DNA of 61,739 nt from Microvirgula aerodenitrificans DSM 15089 (GCF_000620105.1 NZ_JHVK01000021.1:1-61739); one strand, 5' to 3'; shown: positions 45,570 to 55,510, numbered from the stretch's first letter. A program made the numbers and translations. Notes: generated by a model from the sequence alone, not told the origin.

Positions 45570-45665
45570 GCATCTGGAAATGCCTTCTGCATCTGGTTTG
45601 GCTTGATTTATGGCAATGGGCAGTGCCATTCTTTTTCTGTTCAACCCCTCTTCGCGAGACTGCCC

Positions 45666-46466
45666 ATGGCACAGGAAATCCGGATCGATACACCGCAAGG
45701 TCGCTTGTTTGTCCGCCGTTGGGGGGAGCGCGGCGCGAAGGCGCCGATTGTGCTGTTTCACGACTCGCTGGGCTGCGTGGCACTGTGGCGGGACTTTCCG
45801 GACCGGCTGTCGCAGGCGAGCGGGCGTCAGGTGATTGCCTATGACCGGCTGGGATTCGGCTGCTCCGATCCGCATCCGGGCCTGCTGGACCGTCATTTCG
45901 TGCGGGAGGAGGCCGGCCAGGTGTTTCCGGCCCTGTGCGGGCAGCTGGGCATTGAGCACTTCATCGCATTCGGCCACAGCGTCGGCGGTGCGATGGCGGT
46001 CAGCTGTGCGGCGCGCTTTCCGGCACAGTGTCAGGGCGTGGTGACTGAATCGGCCCAGGCTTTTGTCGAAGAACGGACGCTGGCCGGCATCCGCCATGCC
46101 CGGCAGACTTTCGCGGACGAGGCGCAGTTTGACCGGCTCCGGAAATACCACGGCGACAAGGCGCAGTGGGTGCTCGACGCCTGGGTCGACACCTGGCTGG
46201 CTCCGGATTTTCTGCACTGGAATCTGGATGAGGAACTGCCGCGGGTGCATTGTCCGCTGCTGGCGATTCATGGCGAGCACGATGAATACGGCTCGCTGCG
46301 ACATCCCGAGCGCATCCGCACGCTGAGCAGCGGCCCTGCCGTGGCCGAAATCGTGCCGGCCTGCGGTCATGTGCCGCATCGCCAGCAGGAAAACGTCGTG
46401 ATTGATGCAGTCGGGCGCTTCCTCGGTCCGCTGGCCGGTCAGGATGGTAAAGTGGCAGCTATCTGA
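45666..46466 (+). CDS. Alpha/beta hydrolase
   Basis: 266 residues of the alpha/beta-hydrolase fold. The oxyanion region is FHDSLGCVALW, the nucleophile Ser is in FGHSVGGAMA, the acid is in IHGEHDEYG and the catalytic His is in ACGHVPHRQQ. Substrate unknown. The start MAQEIRIDT at 45666 follows TGCCC after CGAGA; a longer frame from 45603 runs into the intergenic region. Codon use is that of the host rather than of the upstream operon, and a terminator separates them, so it is probably not part of that pathway. Confidence 0.87.
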   Translation: MAQEIRIDTPQGRLFVRRWGERGAKAPIVLFHDSLGCVALWRDFPDRLSQASGRQVIAYDRLGFGCSDPHPGLLDRHFVREEAGQVFPALCGQLGIEHFIAFGHSVGGAMAVSCAARFPAQCQGVVTESAQAFVEERTLAGIRHARQTFADEAQFDRLRKYHGDKAQWVLDAWVDTWLAPDFLHWNLDEELPRVHCPLLAIHGEHDEYGSLRHPERIRTLSSGPAVAEIVPACGHVPHRQQENVVIDAVGRFLGPLAGQDGKVAAI

Positions 46467-46535
46467 GCAGGAAGAGCGAAGCGGCAATGGTACGACAGCG
46501 CATGAACGGGATCGCCGATGGGGCGGAGTGCCGCC

Positions 46536-46859
46536 ATGGATAGGCTGGTGACGTATGTTGGCGTGATCCACGGCCTGCCGGGCCCGGTCTCGATCGTGGA
46601 ACAGTCCGTCGCGCGGGAGCGCTGGCTGGATCAGGGCTTCGAGGTGCAGCGGGAGTGCACCGACTACCGTTTCGACAACGGTGTGCACCTCCGCCGCGTG
46701 GTGGAACAGGACCAGTTCCCGAGCGAACTGGCCTGTGCCGAATGCTGGATCAGTTACGAAGTGATCGGGCACGCGCCGTGCAGCCAGGTGAGCCCGGCCG
46801 GCAAAAGCTTCGACAATGCCTGCCGGGAAGCGTTCTGGCTCAAGTATCACCTGGCCTGA
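46536..46859 (+). CDS. Hypothetical 107-aa protein
   Basis: No family recognised. Starting at ATG 46536 with GGAG nine bases upstream, it encodes a soluble acidic protein with three Cys (two in LACAECWIS) and the segment FEVQRECTDYRFDNGVHLRRVV, which looks like a small beta-rich domain. Codon bias matches the host and no in-frame stops occur, so it is probably real. It lies between the hydrolase and the convergent hsp20 gene. Confidence 0.6.
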   Translation: MDRLVTYVGVIHGLPGPVSIVEQSVARERWLDQGFEVQRECTDYRFDNGVHLRRVVEQDQFPSELACAECWISYEVIGHAPCSQVSPAGKSFDNACREAFWLKYHLA

Positions 46860-46875
46860 GCCGGCGCCGGTCCGT

Positions 46876-47325
46876 CTAGTCCACTTTTATGCTGACCGCT
46901 CTGGGTTTGGCCTGTTCGGACTTGGGCAGCGTGATGTTCAGCATGCCGTCCTTGAATTCGGCCTTTGCCGCCGTGTCGTCGACACCCTGCGGCAGGCGGA
47001 AGCTGCGCACGAAGCTGCCGTAGGACCGCTCGATGCGGTGGAACTTCTTGCCGGTTTCTTCCTTTTCCGCCTTGCGCTCGCCCTGGATGGTCAGCACCCC
47101 GTCCTCGACCGTGACGCTGACATCTTCCCTGTTCACGCCGGGGATTTCTGCCTTGATCAGATAGGCCGTTTCCGTTTCGCTGATATCGGCGGACGGCGTC
47201 CAGTCGACGATCTTCAGCATCTCGCTGCCGGTGGACGCCGGCAGACCGGGGCGCCCGATCAGGCGATTCAGGCGATGCGACATTTCCTCAAGTTCGGTGA
47301 ATGGATCCCATTTGATCAAACTCAT
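46876..47325 (-). CDS. Hsp20/alpha-crystallin family small heat-shock protein
   Basis: ATP-independent holdase chaperone, 149 residues. The alpha-crystallin domain runs from WTPSADISETETAYLIKAEIPGV to AEFKDGMLNITLPKS, with the conserved A-x-x-x-D-G-V-L-x-I pattern (EDGVLTI and KDGMLNITLP). The C-terminus is basic (KPRAVSIKVD). The start MSLIKWDPFTELEEM has AAAGGAG upstream; an 11-residue extension is rejected. It is divergent from the cbpA/cbpM pair, a chaperone cluster. Confidence 0.94.
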   Translation of the reverse strand: MSLIKWDPFTELEEMSHRLNRLIGRPGLPASTGSEMLKIVDWTPSADISETETAYLIKAEIPGVNREDVSVTVEDGVLTIQGERKAEKEETGKKFHRIERSYGSFVRSFRLPQGVDDTAAKAEFKDGMLNITLPKSEQAKPRAVSIKVD

Positions 47326-47608
47326 GGTGACGCTCCTTTGGGTACGGTTTGAAAACATGCTGCATGAAAAAAACCATTGGGCCGGTATTTGTCATTGCCA
47401 GTGTTCCTGACCCGGGTTGGCGAGAATCCGGAAAGCACGCCCCGTCCTGATTCCCTTGCTGCGCCTGGGCCGGAACGGGTCGGCCATGCATCCGGCCGGC
47501 CCCGGACCGGGCAATCCCGATACCGTCTTCAGCATAGCTTCTATAGTGACGGAATGAAGTCGGGGAAGGTATCCGGAACTCGCGCAATTTCAAATATGGG
47601 GCAGGGGC

Positions 47609-48562
47609 ATGCAATTCAAGGATTACTACCAGATATTGGGTGTAGATCGCACCGCGACGGCGGATGAGATCAAGAAAGCCTTCCGGCGCATGGCGCGCAA
47701 ATACCATCCTGACCTGTCCCGGGAGCCGGAAGCCGAAGAGCGGATGAAGGAAGTCAACGAGGCCTATGCGGTGCTGGCGGATGCCGAAAAACGCGTCGCC
47801 TACGACCAGTTGGGCCAGGGCTATCAGCCGGGTCAGGATTTCCGTCCCCCGCCGGACTGGGACAGCGGTTTCGAGTTCTCCACGCATGGTTTTTCACCGG
47901 GAGAAGCGGCGGAATTTTCTGACTTCTTTGCCGACCTGTTCGGTCGGATGGGTGACCGCCATCACGGGGGGCATGGCCGTGGTGCAGCCGGCCCCGTGCA
48001 TGGCGACGACCACCGGGCCAAGGTGCTGCTGGATCTGGAGGATGCCTTTACCTGCCCGACGCGGCAGATTTCACTGCGCATTCCGCAACTCGACAGCCAG
48101 GGACATGTCGGGGTGGGAACGCGCACGCTGAGCGTGAAAATCCCGAAAGGGGTGTGCGAGGGGCAGATGATCCGGCTGGCCGGCCAGGGGGCCCCGGGGT
48201 CGGGCGGGGCGCCGGCTGGCGACCTGCTGCTGGAAGTCCACTTCAAGCCGCACCCGCGTTTTCGTACCGACGGCCGCAACCTGCATCTGGATTTGCCGGT
48301 CACGCCGTGGGAAGCGGCGCTGGGTGCCGTCGTGACCGTGGACCTGCCGCCGGGCAGCCTTCGGGTCCGCGTGCCGGAGGGCGCGCAGGGAGGGCGCCGG
48401 TTGCGGGTACGCGGACGCGGCATTCCCGGCGAGCCGCCGGGCGATCTGCTGCTGGATATCCGGATAGTGGTGCCGCCTGCCGATACGCCGCGGGCAAGGG
48501 AACTGTACGAGACCATGGCGCGGGATCTGGCTTTCGATCCGCGGCAGCAGGGGAGGGAGTGA
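47609..48562 (+). CDS. cbpA: Curved-DNA-binding protein / DnaJ-like co-chaperone CbpA
   Basis: 317 residues. The N-terminal J domain (DYYQILGVDRTATADEIKKAF) has the HPD motif (KYHPDLS) that stimulates DnaK. A Gly/Phe-rich linker includes an HHGGHGRG stretch, followed by two C-terminal substrate-binding domains; the DnaJ zinc-finger is absent. This is the CbpA architecture. The gene is followed 3 bp later by cbpM, its known modulator. A TATAGT box at about 47541 may be part of the promoter. Confidence 0.94.
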   Translation: MQFKDYYQILGVDRTATADEIKKAFRRMARKYHPDLSREPEAEERMKEVNEAYAVLADAEKRVAYDQLGQGYQPGQDFRPPPDWDSGFEFSTHGFSPGEAAEFSDFFADLFGRMGDRHHGGHGRGAAGPVHGDDHRAKVLLDLEDAFTCPTRQISLRIPQLDSQGHVGVGTRTLSVKIPKGVCEGQMIRLAGQGAPGSGGAPAGDLLLEVHFKPHPRFRTDGRNLHLDLPVTPWEAALGAVVTVDLPPGSLRVRVPEGAQGGRRLRVRGRGIPGEPPGDLLLDIRIVVPPADTPRARELYETMARDLAFDPRQQGRE

Positions 48563-48565
48563 GCG

Positions 48566-48874
48566 ATGCACGATGAAGACATCCTGATAGGCAGTCTGGT
48601 GGAAGACACCTGGCTTACGCTGGAGCAGGTCGCCGGTGCCTGCGCAGTGGAGCCGCAATGGCTGCTGCGCCATATCGAGGAAGGCCTGTTTCCACATGCC
48701 GAAAGCGTGGCCGGCGTATGGCGTTTCTCGACCGTTTCCATCCTGCGTGCCCGCCGCATGCGGCAACTGGAACGCGATTTCGACGCGGTGCCGGAGCTGG
48801 CGGCGCTGATGGCCGACCTGCTGGAAGAAATGGATGCGCTGCGCATCCGGGCACGGGCCGCCGGGCTGTGCTGA
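48566..48874 (+). CDS. cbpM: Chaperone modulator CbpM
   Basis: 102 residues resembling MerR-type DNA-binding domains (VEDTWLTLEQVAGACAVEPQWLLRHIEEGLF) with a following helical region (RARRMRQLERDFDAVPELAALMADLLEEMDALR). CbpM binds and inhibits the J domain of CbpA. Directly downstream of cbpA with a 3-bp gap, the standard pair. Confidence 0.9.
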   Translation: MHDEDILIGSLVEDTWLTLEQVAGACAVEPQWLLRHIEEGLFPHAESVAGVWRFSTVSILRARRMRQLERDFDAVPELAALMADLLEEMDALRIRARAAGLC

Positions 48875-48893
48875 AATCCGGGCCGGTCGGGAC

Positions 48894-49745
48894 TCACCAC
48901 GGGGTCCGGACCCGCACCGGCTCGCCAGAGTGGAGGTTCCTGAGCGGCTGGCCGCCGGCGACCTGTTCAAGCACCACGCCGATGCGCATGGCCGGAAAAG
49001 CCTGCCCGGTCGCCTGTGCCCTGGCAATGCTTTTCACCAGAAAGCAGGCGTCCCTGGGAAACAGCACCACGGACGGGTTTCCCGGTCGGGCATCAACGCC
49101 GGGCCATAACGGGACGCCGCTGGTTGCCGACCCGATCCTGCAAAAGACGAGGGCATAGGGCTGCGCCGAGCACGCGTATTCGCCAACGGCCCATTTTGCA
49201 TAACTGTCATCGGGGGTGGTGCTCATGAAGCACGGGTGGTTCGTTACCAGATCACCGACCTGAATGGCCGTACCCCATGGAATGGCGGCCAGGTCCCGGT
49301 ACTCGACGACCCGCAGGTACTCGCCGGGTACCGGCGGCAGCCTGCCCAGCGCGGATGACAGGTCCCGCATCATGGACCATTCGCCCGGATCGAGCCGGAT
49401 ACCGTCGGCGAGATGGCTGTTGAGCGTCGCATACAGGCCCGCCTCCACCTGCATGCCCTTGTGGACAGGCTGGAGAACATCAGCGGGCTGTCCGACCATT
49501 GCCCACTGTATGGCCTGGCGTTCTTCCTGCCGCAGGCCCTGGAGCCGCTGCCGGAAATGGGCGGGATCGGAGGCGGCCTGGTCCAGGGGGATGCCGCTCT
49601 CCGGAAACAGCAGGCCGTGGCTCTGTGGCGTGCCGTCGGTACTGACACTGAAGGTCACTCCGTGATGTGTTGCCTGGAAAGACAGGCCCGATGCCAGGCC
49701 CTGCCGGGAGGAGGGAGCTGGCTGGGGGGAAGGAGCGACAAACAT
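48894..49745 (-). CDS. Orphan ADP-ribosyltransferase-fold protein lacking ExE glutamates
   Basis: 283 residues from ATG 49745. It shows the layout of R-S-E ADP-ribosyltransferases: an Arg strand YLRVVEYRDL (R150), then CFMSTTPDD (175-177 in place of Ser-Thr-Ser), then VVLFPRDACFLVKSI where active enzymes have ExExLLPxxxxF. Both Glu of the ExE motif are absent (Ser-Val instead), so it may be inactive or a different enzyme. The N-terminal 40 residues are Ser/Pro/Gln-rich, as in secreted effectors, but no secretion signal can be proven. An ATG at 49805 would add 20 residues but lies inside a hairpin that probably terminates the upstream gene. Confidence 0.6.
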   Translation of the reverse strand: MFVAPSPQPAPSSRQGLASGLSFQATHHGVTFSVSTDGTPQSHGLLFPESGIPLDQAASDPAHFRQRLQGLRQEERQAIQWAMVGQPADVLQPVHKGMQVEAGLYATLNSHLADGIRLDPGEWSMMRDLSSALGRLPPVPGEYLRVVEYRDLAAIPWGTAIQVGDLVTNHPCFMSTTPDDSYAKWAVGEYACSAQPYALVFCRIGSATSGVPLWPGVDARPGNPSVVLFPRDACFLVKSIARAQATGQAFPAMRIGVVLEQVAGGQPLRNLHSGEPVRVRTPW

Positions 49746-49781
49746 GGAGGGCGATTCCGGAAATCTGACCGGAACACGGTA

Positions 49782-49802
49782 GTCCGTCCCGGCGGGACGG
49801 AC
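49782..49802 (-). terminator. Hairpin after the class V aminotransferase
   Basis: GTCCGTCCC and GGGACGGAC form a 9-bp perfect stem with a 3-nt loop, 28 bp beyond the aminotransferase stop on the minus strand. No T-run follows. Confidence 0.45.
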
Positions 49803-49829
49803 CATCAGGCCGATACCTGACCCGCGGCG

Positions 49830-50957
49830 TCAGCGCCGCAGCGCGGCCGATTCGCTGTCGAGTGCGTCCAGATAGCGGTCAAGCATGGCTGGCCCGATAT
49901 CGCCCATGTGCGGAATGCGGATCAGCAGCCGGCGCGACTGCGCTCCGAGGATGTCGTTCAGCTTCTTGTGGCCGGTGTCGATCAGGTAGCCGCGCTCGCG
50001 CATGGTGGCTTTCAGGGCGGCCGGGTCCAGCGCCGGGTCGATGCTGACCGTGGTCAGACTGGGCGAGGCGTCGGCGTCGGCAACGAACAGCTCGAACCGG
50101 TCGGGGCGGGCGGTGGCCCAGGCGCGCACGGTGGCCCGCATCGCCCGGTGGCGGGCAAAGCGCTGCAGTACGCCTTCCGCATGGACGATGGTGTCGAGCT
50201 GGACCTGCATCTGGTTCAGCAGCGTGGTATCCGGCGTGGTCATGATCTGCCGGTCGCGGCCGAATTCGACGTGCTTCAGCAGGTCGCTGGTATAGCCGCG
50301 GTTGCTGACCTGTGCCGCCTTGTCCAGGGCGTCGCAGTGGACGAACAGGATGGCCTGGCCGGCCGGCAGCGCCAGACACTTCTGGGTGGTGGTCGCATAG
50401 ACCGCCGGCAGGGCGTCGGCGATGCGGCTGTGGTCGCCTCCGAACAGGCTGACGCCGTCGACGATCGGCAGCGCACCATGGGCGCGGATCAGCCGGCAGG
50501 CGCCGACGATATCGGACACCACGCCGGTCGAGCTCTCGTTGTGGGTCAGCGTGACCACATTGAAGCGACCGTTGCGCAGTGTGTGTTCAAGGACGTCCAG
50601 ATCGATGCTGCAGCCGGGCTCGAAATCGAGCCGTTCGACCTGCTTGCCGTTGCCGATCGCCATCGAATGGAACAGTGCGCCGAAAACGCCGACGGTGACG
50701 CACAGCAGGCGGTCGTCGTCGGCGACCAGCGAGCGCAGCGCGCACTCCATGCCGGTGCTGCCACTGCCGTTGACCAGCGCGATATCGTAGTCGTCAGGCA
50801 ATTCGGCGATGGCGCGCAGATTGTCGAAAATGGAGGACACCACCTCCCGTGCCTGGCTGTCGCGATGGCCGAATTCCGGCAGCAGGGCAGCCTGCCGGGT
50901 TTCGGGACGCAGCCAGGTCGGGCCGGGGATGAAAAGTTCGAGTGCTTGTCGGGGCAT
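49830..50957 (-). CDS. Class V PLP-dependent aminotransferase (alanine-glyoxylate / serine-pyruvate type)
   Basis: 375 residues. It starts MPRQALELFIPGPTWLRPETRQA with the family GPT-x-L/V-x-P opening. The PLP Asp is in PIVDGVSLFGGD and the Schiff-base Lys in TTTQKCLALPAG; N and S residues in THNESSTGVV bind the cofactor. The family includes alanine-glyoxylate, serine-pyruvate and 2-aminoethylphosphonate aminotransferases; no phosphonate genes are nearby, so the substrate is left open. An 18-residue upstream extension is rejected. Not obviously in an operon with neighbours. Confidence 0.87.
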   Translation of the reverse strand: MPRQALELFIPGPTWLRPETRQAALLPEFGHRDSQAREVVSSIFDNLRAIAELPDDYDIALVNGSGSTGMECALRSLVADDDRLLCVTVGVFGALFHSMAIGNGKQVERLDFEPGCSIDLDVLEHTLRNGRFNVVTLTHNESSTGVVSDIVGACRLIRAHGALPIVDGVSLFGGDHSRIADALPAVYATTTQKCLALPAGQAILFVHCDALDKAAQVSNRGYTSDLLKHVEFGRDRQIMTTPDTTLLNQMQVQLDTIVHAEGVLQRFARHRAMRATVRAWATARPDRFELFVADADASPSLTTVSIDPALDPAALKATMRERGYLIDTGHKKLNDILGAQSRRLLIRIPHMGDIGPAMLDRYLDALDSESAALRR

Positions 50958-51059
50958 GATGGACAACCGGGGGCGGGTAGGCAGGAAGCCGACGACGATA
51001 CACCCGGGCAAAATCGCGCGGCAAGCGCGCGGCGGGAACGGGGACCGTTCCCGCCCCTT

Positions 51060-52673
51060 TCAGATCCTGAACTTCTCGATGGTGCCGTGCATTTCCTGGG
51101 CGACCTGTTTCAGTTCCTCGGCCGAGGCCGTGGTATTGGTCGCGCTGGCGTGGTTCTCTTCCATCATCTGCGCGATGCGTTCGACCTGCTGCGAGATATT
51201 GGTGCTGGCCAGCGACTGTTCGCGCATCGAGCCGGAGATCTCCGACACCTGCGAGACCGCGCTGCCGGTGCCGTCGATGATGCGCTGGATCGCCTCGGTG
51301 GCCTGCGAGGCCTGCTCCATTCCGTGTTCGACCCGGTTCACGACCTGACGCATGGCCTCGACGGTCTGGCTCGCCTCTTCCTGAATGCTGTGCACGGTGC
51401 CGGTGATTTCCTGGGTCGACTGCGCGGTGCGTTCGGCCAGCAGGCGCACTTCATCGGCAACCACGGCAAAGCCGCGGCCGAGCTCGCCGGCGCGCGCGGC
51501 TTCGATCGCGGCGTTCAGCGCCAGCAGATTGGTCTGGTCGGCGATATCCTTGATCACGTTGACCACGGTGCCGATATTGGTGGTGTGGGTCTTGAGCCGG
51601 GTGATCTGCTCCGCCGTCGCCTGTACGGCGACCATGGTCTGCTGGAAGGTGCCGATGGTGTCGTGGATGACTTCGCCGCCGGTATTCGCTTCGGTGCCGG
51701 ATTCGCGACAGCGCTGATCGGCTTCCTGGGCACGGTCGGCGACATGGGTGATGCTGACCGTCATCTGCTCGACCGCGGCCGACATGCTGGACGACGATTC
51801 GCTGACATGCTGCGACGCCGAAGTCATCTGCGTCGAGGCCGATGCCACGGCATGCGCCGTCTGGTTGACGTTCTGGCTCAGCGAGCGCAACTGGGTGAAG
51901 CTGGCCTGCAGCACGCCAAGCAGGGCGTTCAGTGCCTGGAATGCCTCGTTGATTTCGTCCTTTTCCTTGCGCTCGAAACGGCGGGTAAAGTCGTAATCGC
52001 CGGACAGCTGGATCAGCCCGTCGCGCAGGCCGGTCAGCGGCAGCAGGATCTTCTTCAGCGTCCACAGGCTGGCGGCAAGCAGAATCAGCCCGACGATGGC
52101 AAACGTGCTGATCAGCATGGTGTTGCCATGGGCAATGGCGTCGCCCAGGGCCTGATTGGCTTCAGCAAGCAGTTCCCGGTTGTGTTCCACCGCCTGTTCG
52201 AGGATGACTCCGGTCTTCTCGGAGACCGGCGTGACTTTCTGCGCCGACATGGCGCGCGCCTCTTCCTGGCGACCCTGATCGGACAGGGCGAAGACGGCCG
52301 GCACTTCCGCATAATAGGTATCGAACTCGCGCTGGACCGCCGTCATGTTCTGGCGGTCCTTGTCATCGGCCACCAGATGGGTATTGTAGTATTCGATGTG
52401 TTCGAGGATGTTTTTTCGCGCCTGCTGGAACAGCGCCAGGTATTTGGCCTTGCCTTCCGGTCCCGCCAGTATGTGCTGCAGCACGGCACGCCGGCTGGCG
52501 GCGAATTCCGCCTCGATCTGATTGATGCGCTGGACCGAGGGCAGAATCTGAGTCTGCATAATGGCGTTTTCATCGCGGATCGAGGAAAAATCCCGATAAG
52601 CAGTGAGGGTCATGATCAGCAGCCCCAGAATGCCAAAGGCGGCAAGACTGTAAAGACGAGTGGAGATTCTCAT
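51060..52673 (-). CDS. Methyl-accepting chemotaxis protein 3
   Basis: 537 residues. The first membrane helix is [21 protein letters not shown] four-helix-bundle periplasmic sensor (4HB_MCP type, with the A-E-F-A-A-S-R-R motif) follows, then a second helix ([20 protein letters not shown]), HAMP, and the signalling tip [18 protein letters not shown]. It ends [11 protein letters not shown] without an NWETF tail. Ligand unknown. It follows the EAL-protein gene on the same strand with a 76-bp gap, so cotranscription is possible. Confidence 0.94.
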   Translation of the reverse strand: MRISTRLYSLAAFGILGLLIMTLTAYRDFSSIRDENAIMQTQILPSVQRINQIEAEFAASRRAVLQHILAGPEGKAKYLALFQQARKNILEHIEYYNTHLVADDKDRQNMTAVQREFDTYYAEVPAVFALSDQGRQEEARAMSAQKVTPVSEKTGVILEQAVEHNRELLAEANQALGDAIAHGNTMLISTFAIVGLILLAASLWTLKKILLPLTGLRDGLIQLSGDYDFTRRFERKEKDEINEAFQALNALLGVLQASFTQLRSLSQNVNQTAHAVASASTQMTSASQHVSESSSSMSAAVEQMTVSITHVADRAQEADQRCRESGTEANTGGEVIHDTIGTFQQTMVAVQATAEQITRLKTHTTNIGTVVNVIKDIADQTNLLALNAAIEAARAGELGRGFAVVADEVRLLAERTAQSTQEITGTVHSIQEEASQTVEAMRQVVNRVEHGMEQASQATEAIQRIIDGTGSAVSQVSEISGSMREQSLASTNISQQVERIAQMMEENHASATNTTASAEELKQVAQEMHGTIEKFRI

Positions 52674-52749
52674 GGGAAAGGTACTTTCAAGGATGCGAAT
52701 TCCGGTTATGAAAAGTATTGTTAAATACTAATGTTCAAGGCAAAAAAAT

Positions 52750-54102
52750 TCAGGCAAGACCCAGCCCGTTCTGCAGTTGCGGCAGGGGAATGGGACGACC
52801 AATGCAATACCCTTGCGCATAATCGAATCCCAGCTCGGTAATGCAATCAAGAATGGCTTCGTTTTCAACGAACTCAGCGAGGACTTCGCGGCCGAGTGCC
52901 CGGCTGATTTCGCAGATATGCTGGACCAGATAACGGCTGACAGGGTCGTTGGCGATATTCTTGATGAAGCTGCCGTCAACCTTGATCAGATCGACCGGCA
53001 GGTCGCGCATGCGCGACAGAGTGGCCATGCCACTGCCATAATCGTCGAGTGCAAAGCGATAGCCATGCTGACGCAGGGCCAGAATGGTTTCAATCGCCTG
53101 CGGCAGGTCGGTAATCGCGGAGGTCTCGGTAATTTCAAAGAAAATTTCCCGGCTGTCTATCCCGTACAAGCGTTGCTGTTCAAGGACGTAATCCGCCAGG
53201 GCAGGCCGGGACAGAATATGGCCGGACAGATTGATCGAGGTCGACAGGCGGCTGACTCCCAGATGCTGCCGATGCCGGCTCAGCCATTCATAGGTGCTCC
53301 TGATAACCCAGCGATCGATATCCGGCGTCAGTGACAGTCGCTCCGCCGTTGGCAGAAAATAGCCGGGCGACCAGATCTGGCCCTGGGCATCCATCATCCG
53401 CAACAGGATTTCATGCCGGTATTCATCCTGGCGGCGCGGATGCAGGGGCAGGATGCGCTGCGAGAACAGCACGAAGCGGTCGTCGGCGACCGACTGGTGG
53501 ATGCGCGCAATCCAGTGATGCGGCGAGATGCGCTGGTCATGTTCGTGTGCGCTGACCGCCCGGGCAAAGTGGATGCCGTCAGTGGGCCTGGCCAGCAGGC
53601 CATAGGCCAGTGCCTGGTCGATCAGCCGGTCGGCGCAGGCTTCCCGCTCATCGACCGACAAGAGCCCCATCCGGGTCGGGATCGGGAATTCCTCACCATT
53701 GAGCGCATAACGCAAACCGGCAATTTGCTCCCGCAGGCATTCGCATGCGCCCTGAAAGGCCGTGCGATCCGGCCCCTGTACCAGGAAGACGAAAATATCG
53801 TCAGCAATGCGAAAAAACGGCCACGTTGCTTCAACCTGCTGTTGCAGGGTTTCCGTGATCTGGGCAATCTGCTTTTCTGCTGTTTTGCGGCCGCAACTGG
53901 TCAGGGCGGAGCGATAACTTTCCAGCATCAATATGCCAAGACCGAAGGGTTTCCATTCCGGGTCTTTTAATAGCGTTGAAACCGCCACCTCGAGTGTGGC
54001 ACCGTCAAAAATGCCCGCCAGCGCGCGCCCTTCCGTTCGGTATAAAGGTTCCATATTGGCTATCGCATATCTGGAAGGTTGAGGAAATTCAGGTTGCACC
54101 AT
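52750..54102 (-). CDS. EAL-domain c-di-GMP phosphodiesterase with degenerate GGDEF-like N-terminus
   Basis: 450 residues from ATG 54102. The C-terminal EAL domain has the key residues: HEILLRM (EIL in place of EAL), SINLSG, FEITET, ALDDYGSGMATL, IKVDGSFIKN and AEFVENEA; it should be active. The N-terminal half (about 20-190) resembles a GGDEF fold but has no GGDEF signature (RIADDIFVFLVQG occupies that place). The start is uncertain: ATG 54054 is also possible, and the longer frame from 54273 is unlikely. It lies directly upstream of chemoreceptor 3. Confidence 0.88.
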   Translation of the reverse strand: MVQPEFPQPSRYAIANMEPLYRTEGRALAGIFDGATLEVAVSTLLKDPEWKPFGLGILMLESYRSALTSCGRKTAEKQIAQITETLQQQVEATWPFFRIADDIFVFLVQGPDRTAFQGACECLREQIAGLRYALNGEEFPIPTRMGLLSVDEREACADRLIDQALAYGLLARPTDGIHFARAVSAHEHDQRISPHHWIARIHQSVADDRFVLFSQRILPLHPRRQDEYRHEILLRMMDAQGQIWSPGYFLPTAERLSLTPDIDRWVIRSTYEWLSRHRQHLGVSRLSTSINLSGHILSRPALADYVLEQQRLYGIDSREIFFEITETSAITDLPQAIETILALRQHGYRFALDDYGSGMATLSRMRDLPVDLIKVDGSFIKNIANDPVSRYLVQHICEISRALGREVLAEFVENEAILDCITELGFDYAQGYCIGRPIPLPQLQNGLGLA

Positions 54103-54448
54103 TATGCATGATGCTCCCGGGATGACACTGAACTCATATGTCTGCCAGTCAGAACAATGGCGTTCATTCTTTTGTGTCGGGACGCGGTAATCTAACAGCC
54201 TTTTTTGTGTGGGCTGGCCTGGTGCCCACCAGGAAGGCCAGTGTGATGCACCGTTGGGTAAATGACCGGCCACACTGAATTATTGAAGTTTCCTGCTGCT
54301 TATTATAGATGCCGGATGTAACGAATTGCTGTGATGTTTCTCTCGGTCAGCGTTTCTGTCCTTTGTTCATATGCAAATTCCACGCGAATAATTCAATTTG
54401 CCTTACTGGGGATGGTATATAGATAGCCCGTTTTTTACTGGTGCCAGG
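54103..54448. other. Intergenic region between EAL and LysR genes
   Basis: About 345 bp, AT-rich compared with the chromosome, between divergent genes. Several TATTAT/TATAGA-type -10-like sequences occur (for example near 54302-54311). No gene or defined operator could be supported. Confidence 0.4.
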
Positions 54449-55348
54449 ATGGAAAACTATAAAATAGCGCACCCTGAGTGCGTGCTGACATTTGTCGCGC
54501 TGGGGGAGAAAGGCTCATTCATCGGCGCGGCCGCTGCCCTGCGCGTGAGCCGTTCGGTTGTCAGTGACCGGATCAAGCGGCTGGAGGCCTATGTCGGTAC
54601 GCAACTGGTGGTCAGGACAACGCGGCGCATGGTGCTGACACCCGCCGGTGATCAATACTTTCATGAATGCAAAAGGTTGTTTCTCAACTACCGGCAAGTG
54701 CTGGAACAGGTCCGGAACGACTACGACACCCCCAGGGGATTGCTGCGCATCTCGGCGCCGGATTATCTGGTATCCAATTTCCTGATCGAGAATGTGGTCA
54801 GTTTCACCGACCGCTATCCGGAAGTCTCGATTAACCTGGTCACCACCGATGGCCCGCTGGATCTGGTCACCGAGCGTGTCGATATCGACCTTCGTGTCGG
54901 CCAGCCGAAGGATTCCAGCCTGCATGCGATCAAGCTGACCGATTTCAAGCCGTACCTGGTGGCGTCGACGGCCTATCTGGCGCGTGCCGGGCTGCCGAAA
55001 TCGCCGCAGGACCTGGCCATGCACCGGCTGATTGTCCACGATGACAACCAGGCGACACGCTTCTGGGAGCTGAGCACGGCAGAGCAGCAGACCGAACGGG
55101 TCCCGGTGCATGGACAGATCCAGGTCAACTCGCTGCGCATCGTGCGCAAGCTGGTGCTGGCCCATGGCGGCATTGCCATCCTGCCAAGCTTTCTGGTCAA
55201 TACCGATCTGCGCGCCGGGCGATTGCAGCAGGTATTGACCGGATGGGCCCCGCCGGTCAGCGGCATCTATGCCATTTATCTCAGTCGAAAATATCTTCCG
55301 GCGCGGGTGCGATTCTTTATCGACATGCTGCGCAAACAGTTCGCATGA
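54449..55348 (+). CDS. LysR-family transcriptional regulator
   Basis: 299 residues. The N-terminal winged HTH (FVALGEKGSFIGAAAALRVSRSVVSDRIKRLEAYVGTQLVVRTTRRMVLTPAG, quoted in part) is followed by a substrate-binding domain (residues 90-299) with L-R-I-S-A-P-D-Y and the SLRIVRKLVLAHGGIAILPSF signature. The subtype resembles the CrgA/AaeR-like group. The start is set at MENYKIAHPE. It lies upstream of a DHA2-type efflux pump on the same strand, a likely target. Confidence 0.92.
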   Translation: MENYKIAHPECVLTFVALGEKGSFIGAAAALRVSRSVVSDRIKRLEAYVGTQLVVRTTRRMVLTPAGDQYFHECKRLFLNYRQVLEQVRNDYDTPRGLLRISAPDYLVSNFLIENVVSFTDRYPEVSINLVTTDGPLDLVTERVDIDLRVGQPKDSSLHAIKLTDFKPYLVASTAYLARAGLPKSPQDLAMHRLIVHDDNQATRFWELSTAEQQTERVPVHGQIQVNSLRIVRKLVLAHGGIAILPSFLVNTDLRAGRLQQVLTGWAPPVSGIYAIYLSRKYLPARVRFFIDMLRKQFA

Positions 55349-55510
55349 CCTTTCCCATGACGATGTTCTTGCCGTGCAATGACCGCGGCGGCCATAACAC
55401 TCCTGTCGCCCCCGACCGTCGGCAAAGCGACTACGGCATCCCGCGAATCGTGCCAGAATAGTCCGGTCTCTTTACCTATATCGGGCCGCCGACACCGCGG
55501 CCCCGCCATC

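Noticed and set aside
49830..50957. Phosphonate pathway (2-aminoethylphosphonate aminotransferase)
   Set aside because: The family match is broad, and no phosphonate hydrolase, mutase or transporter is nearby.
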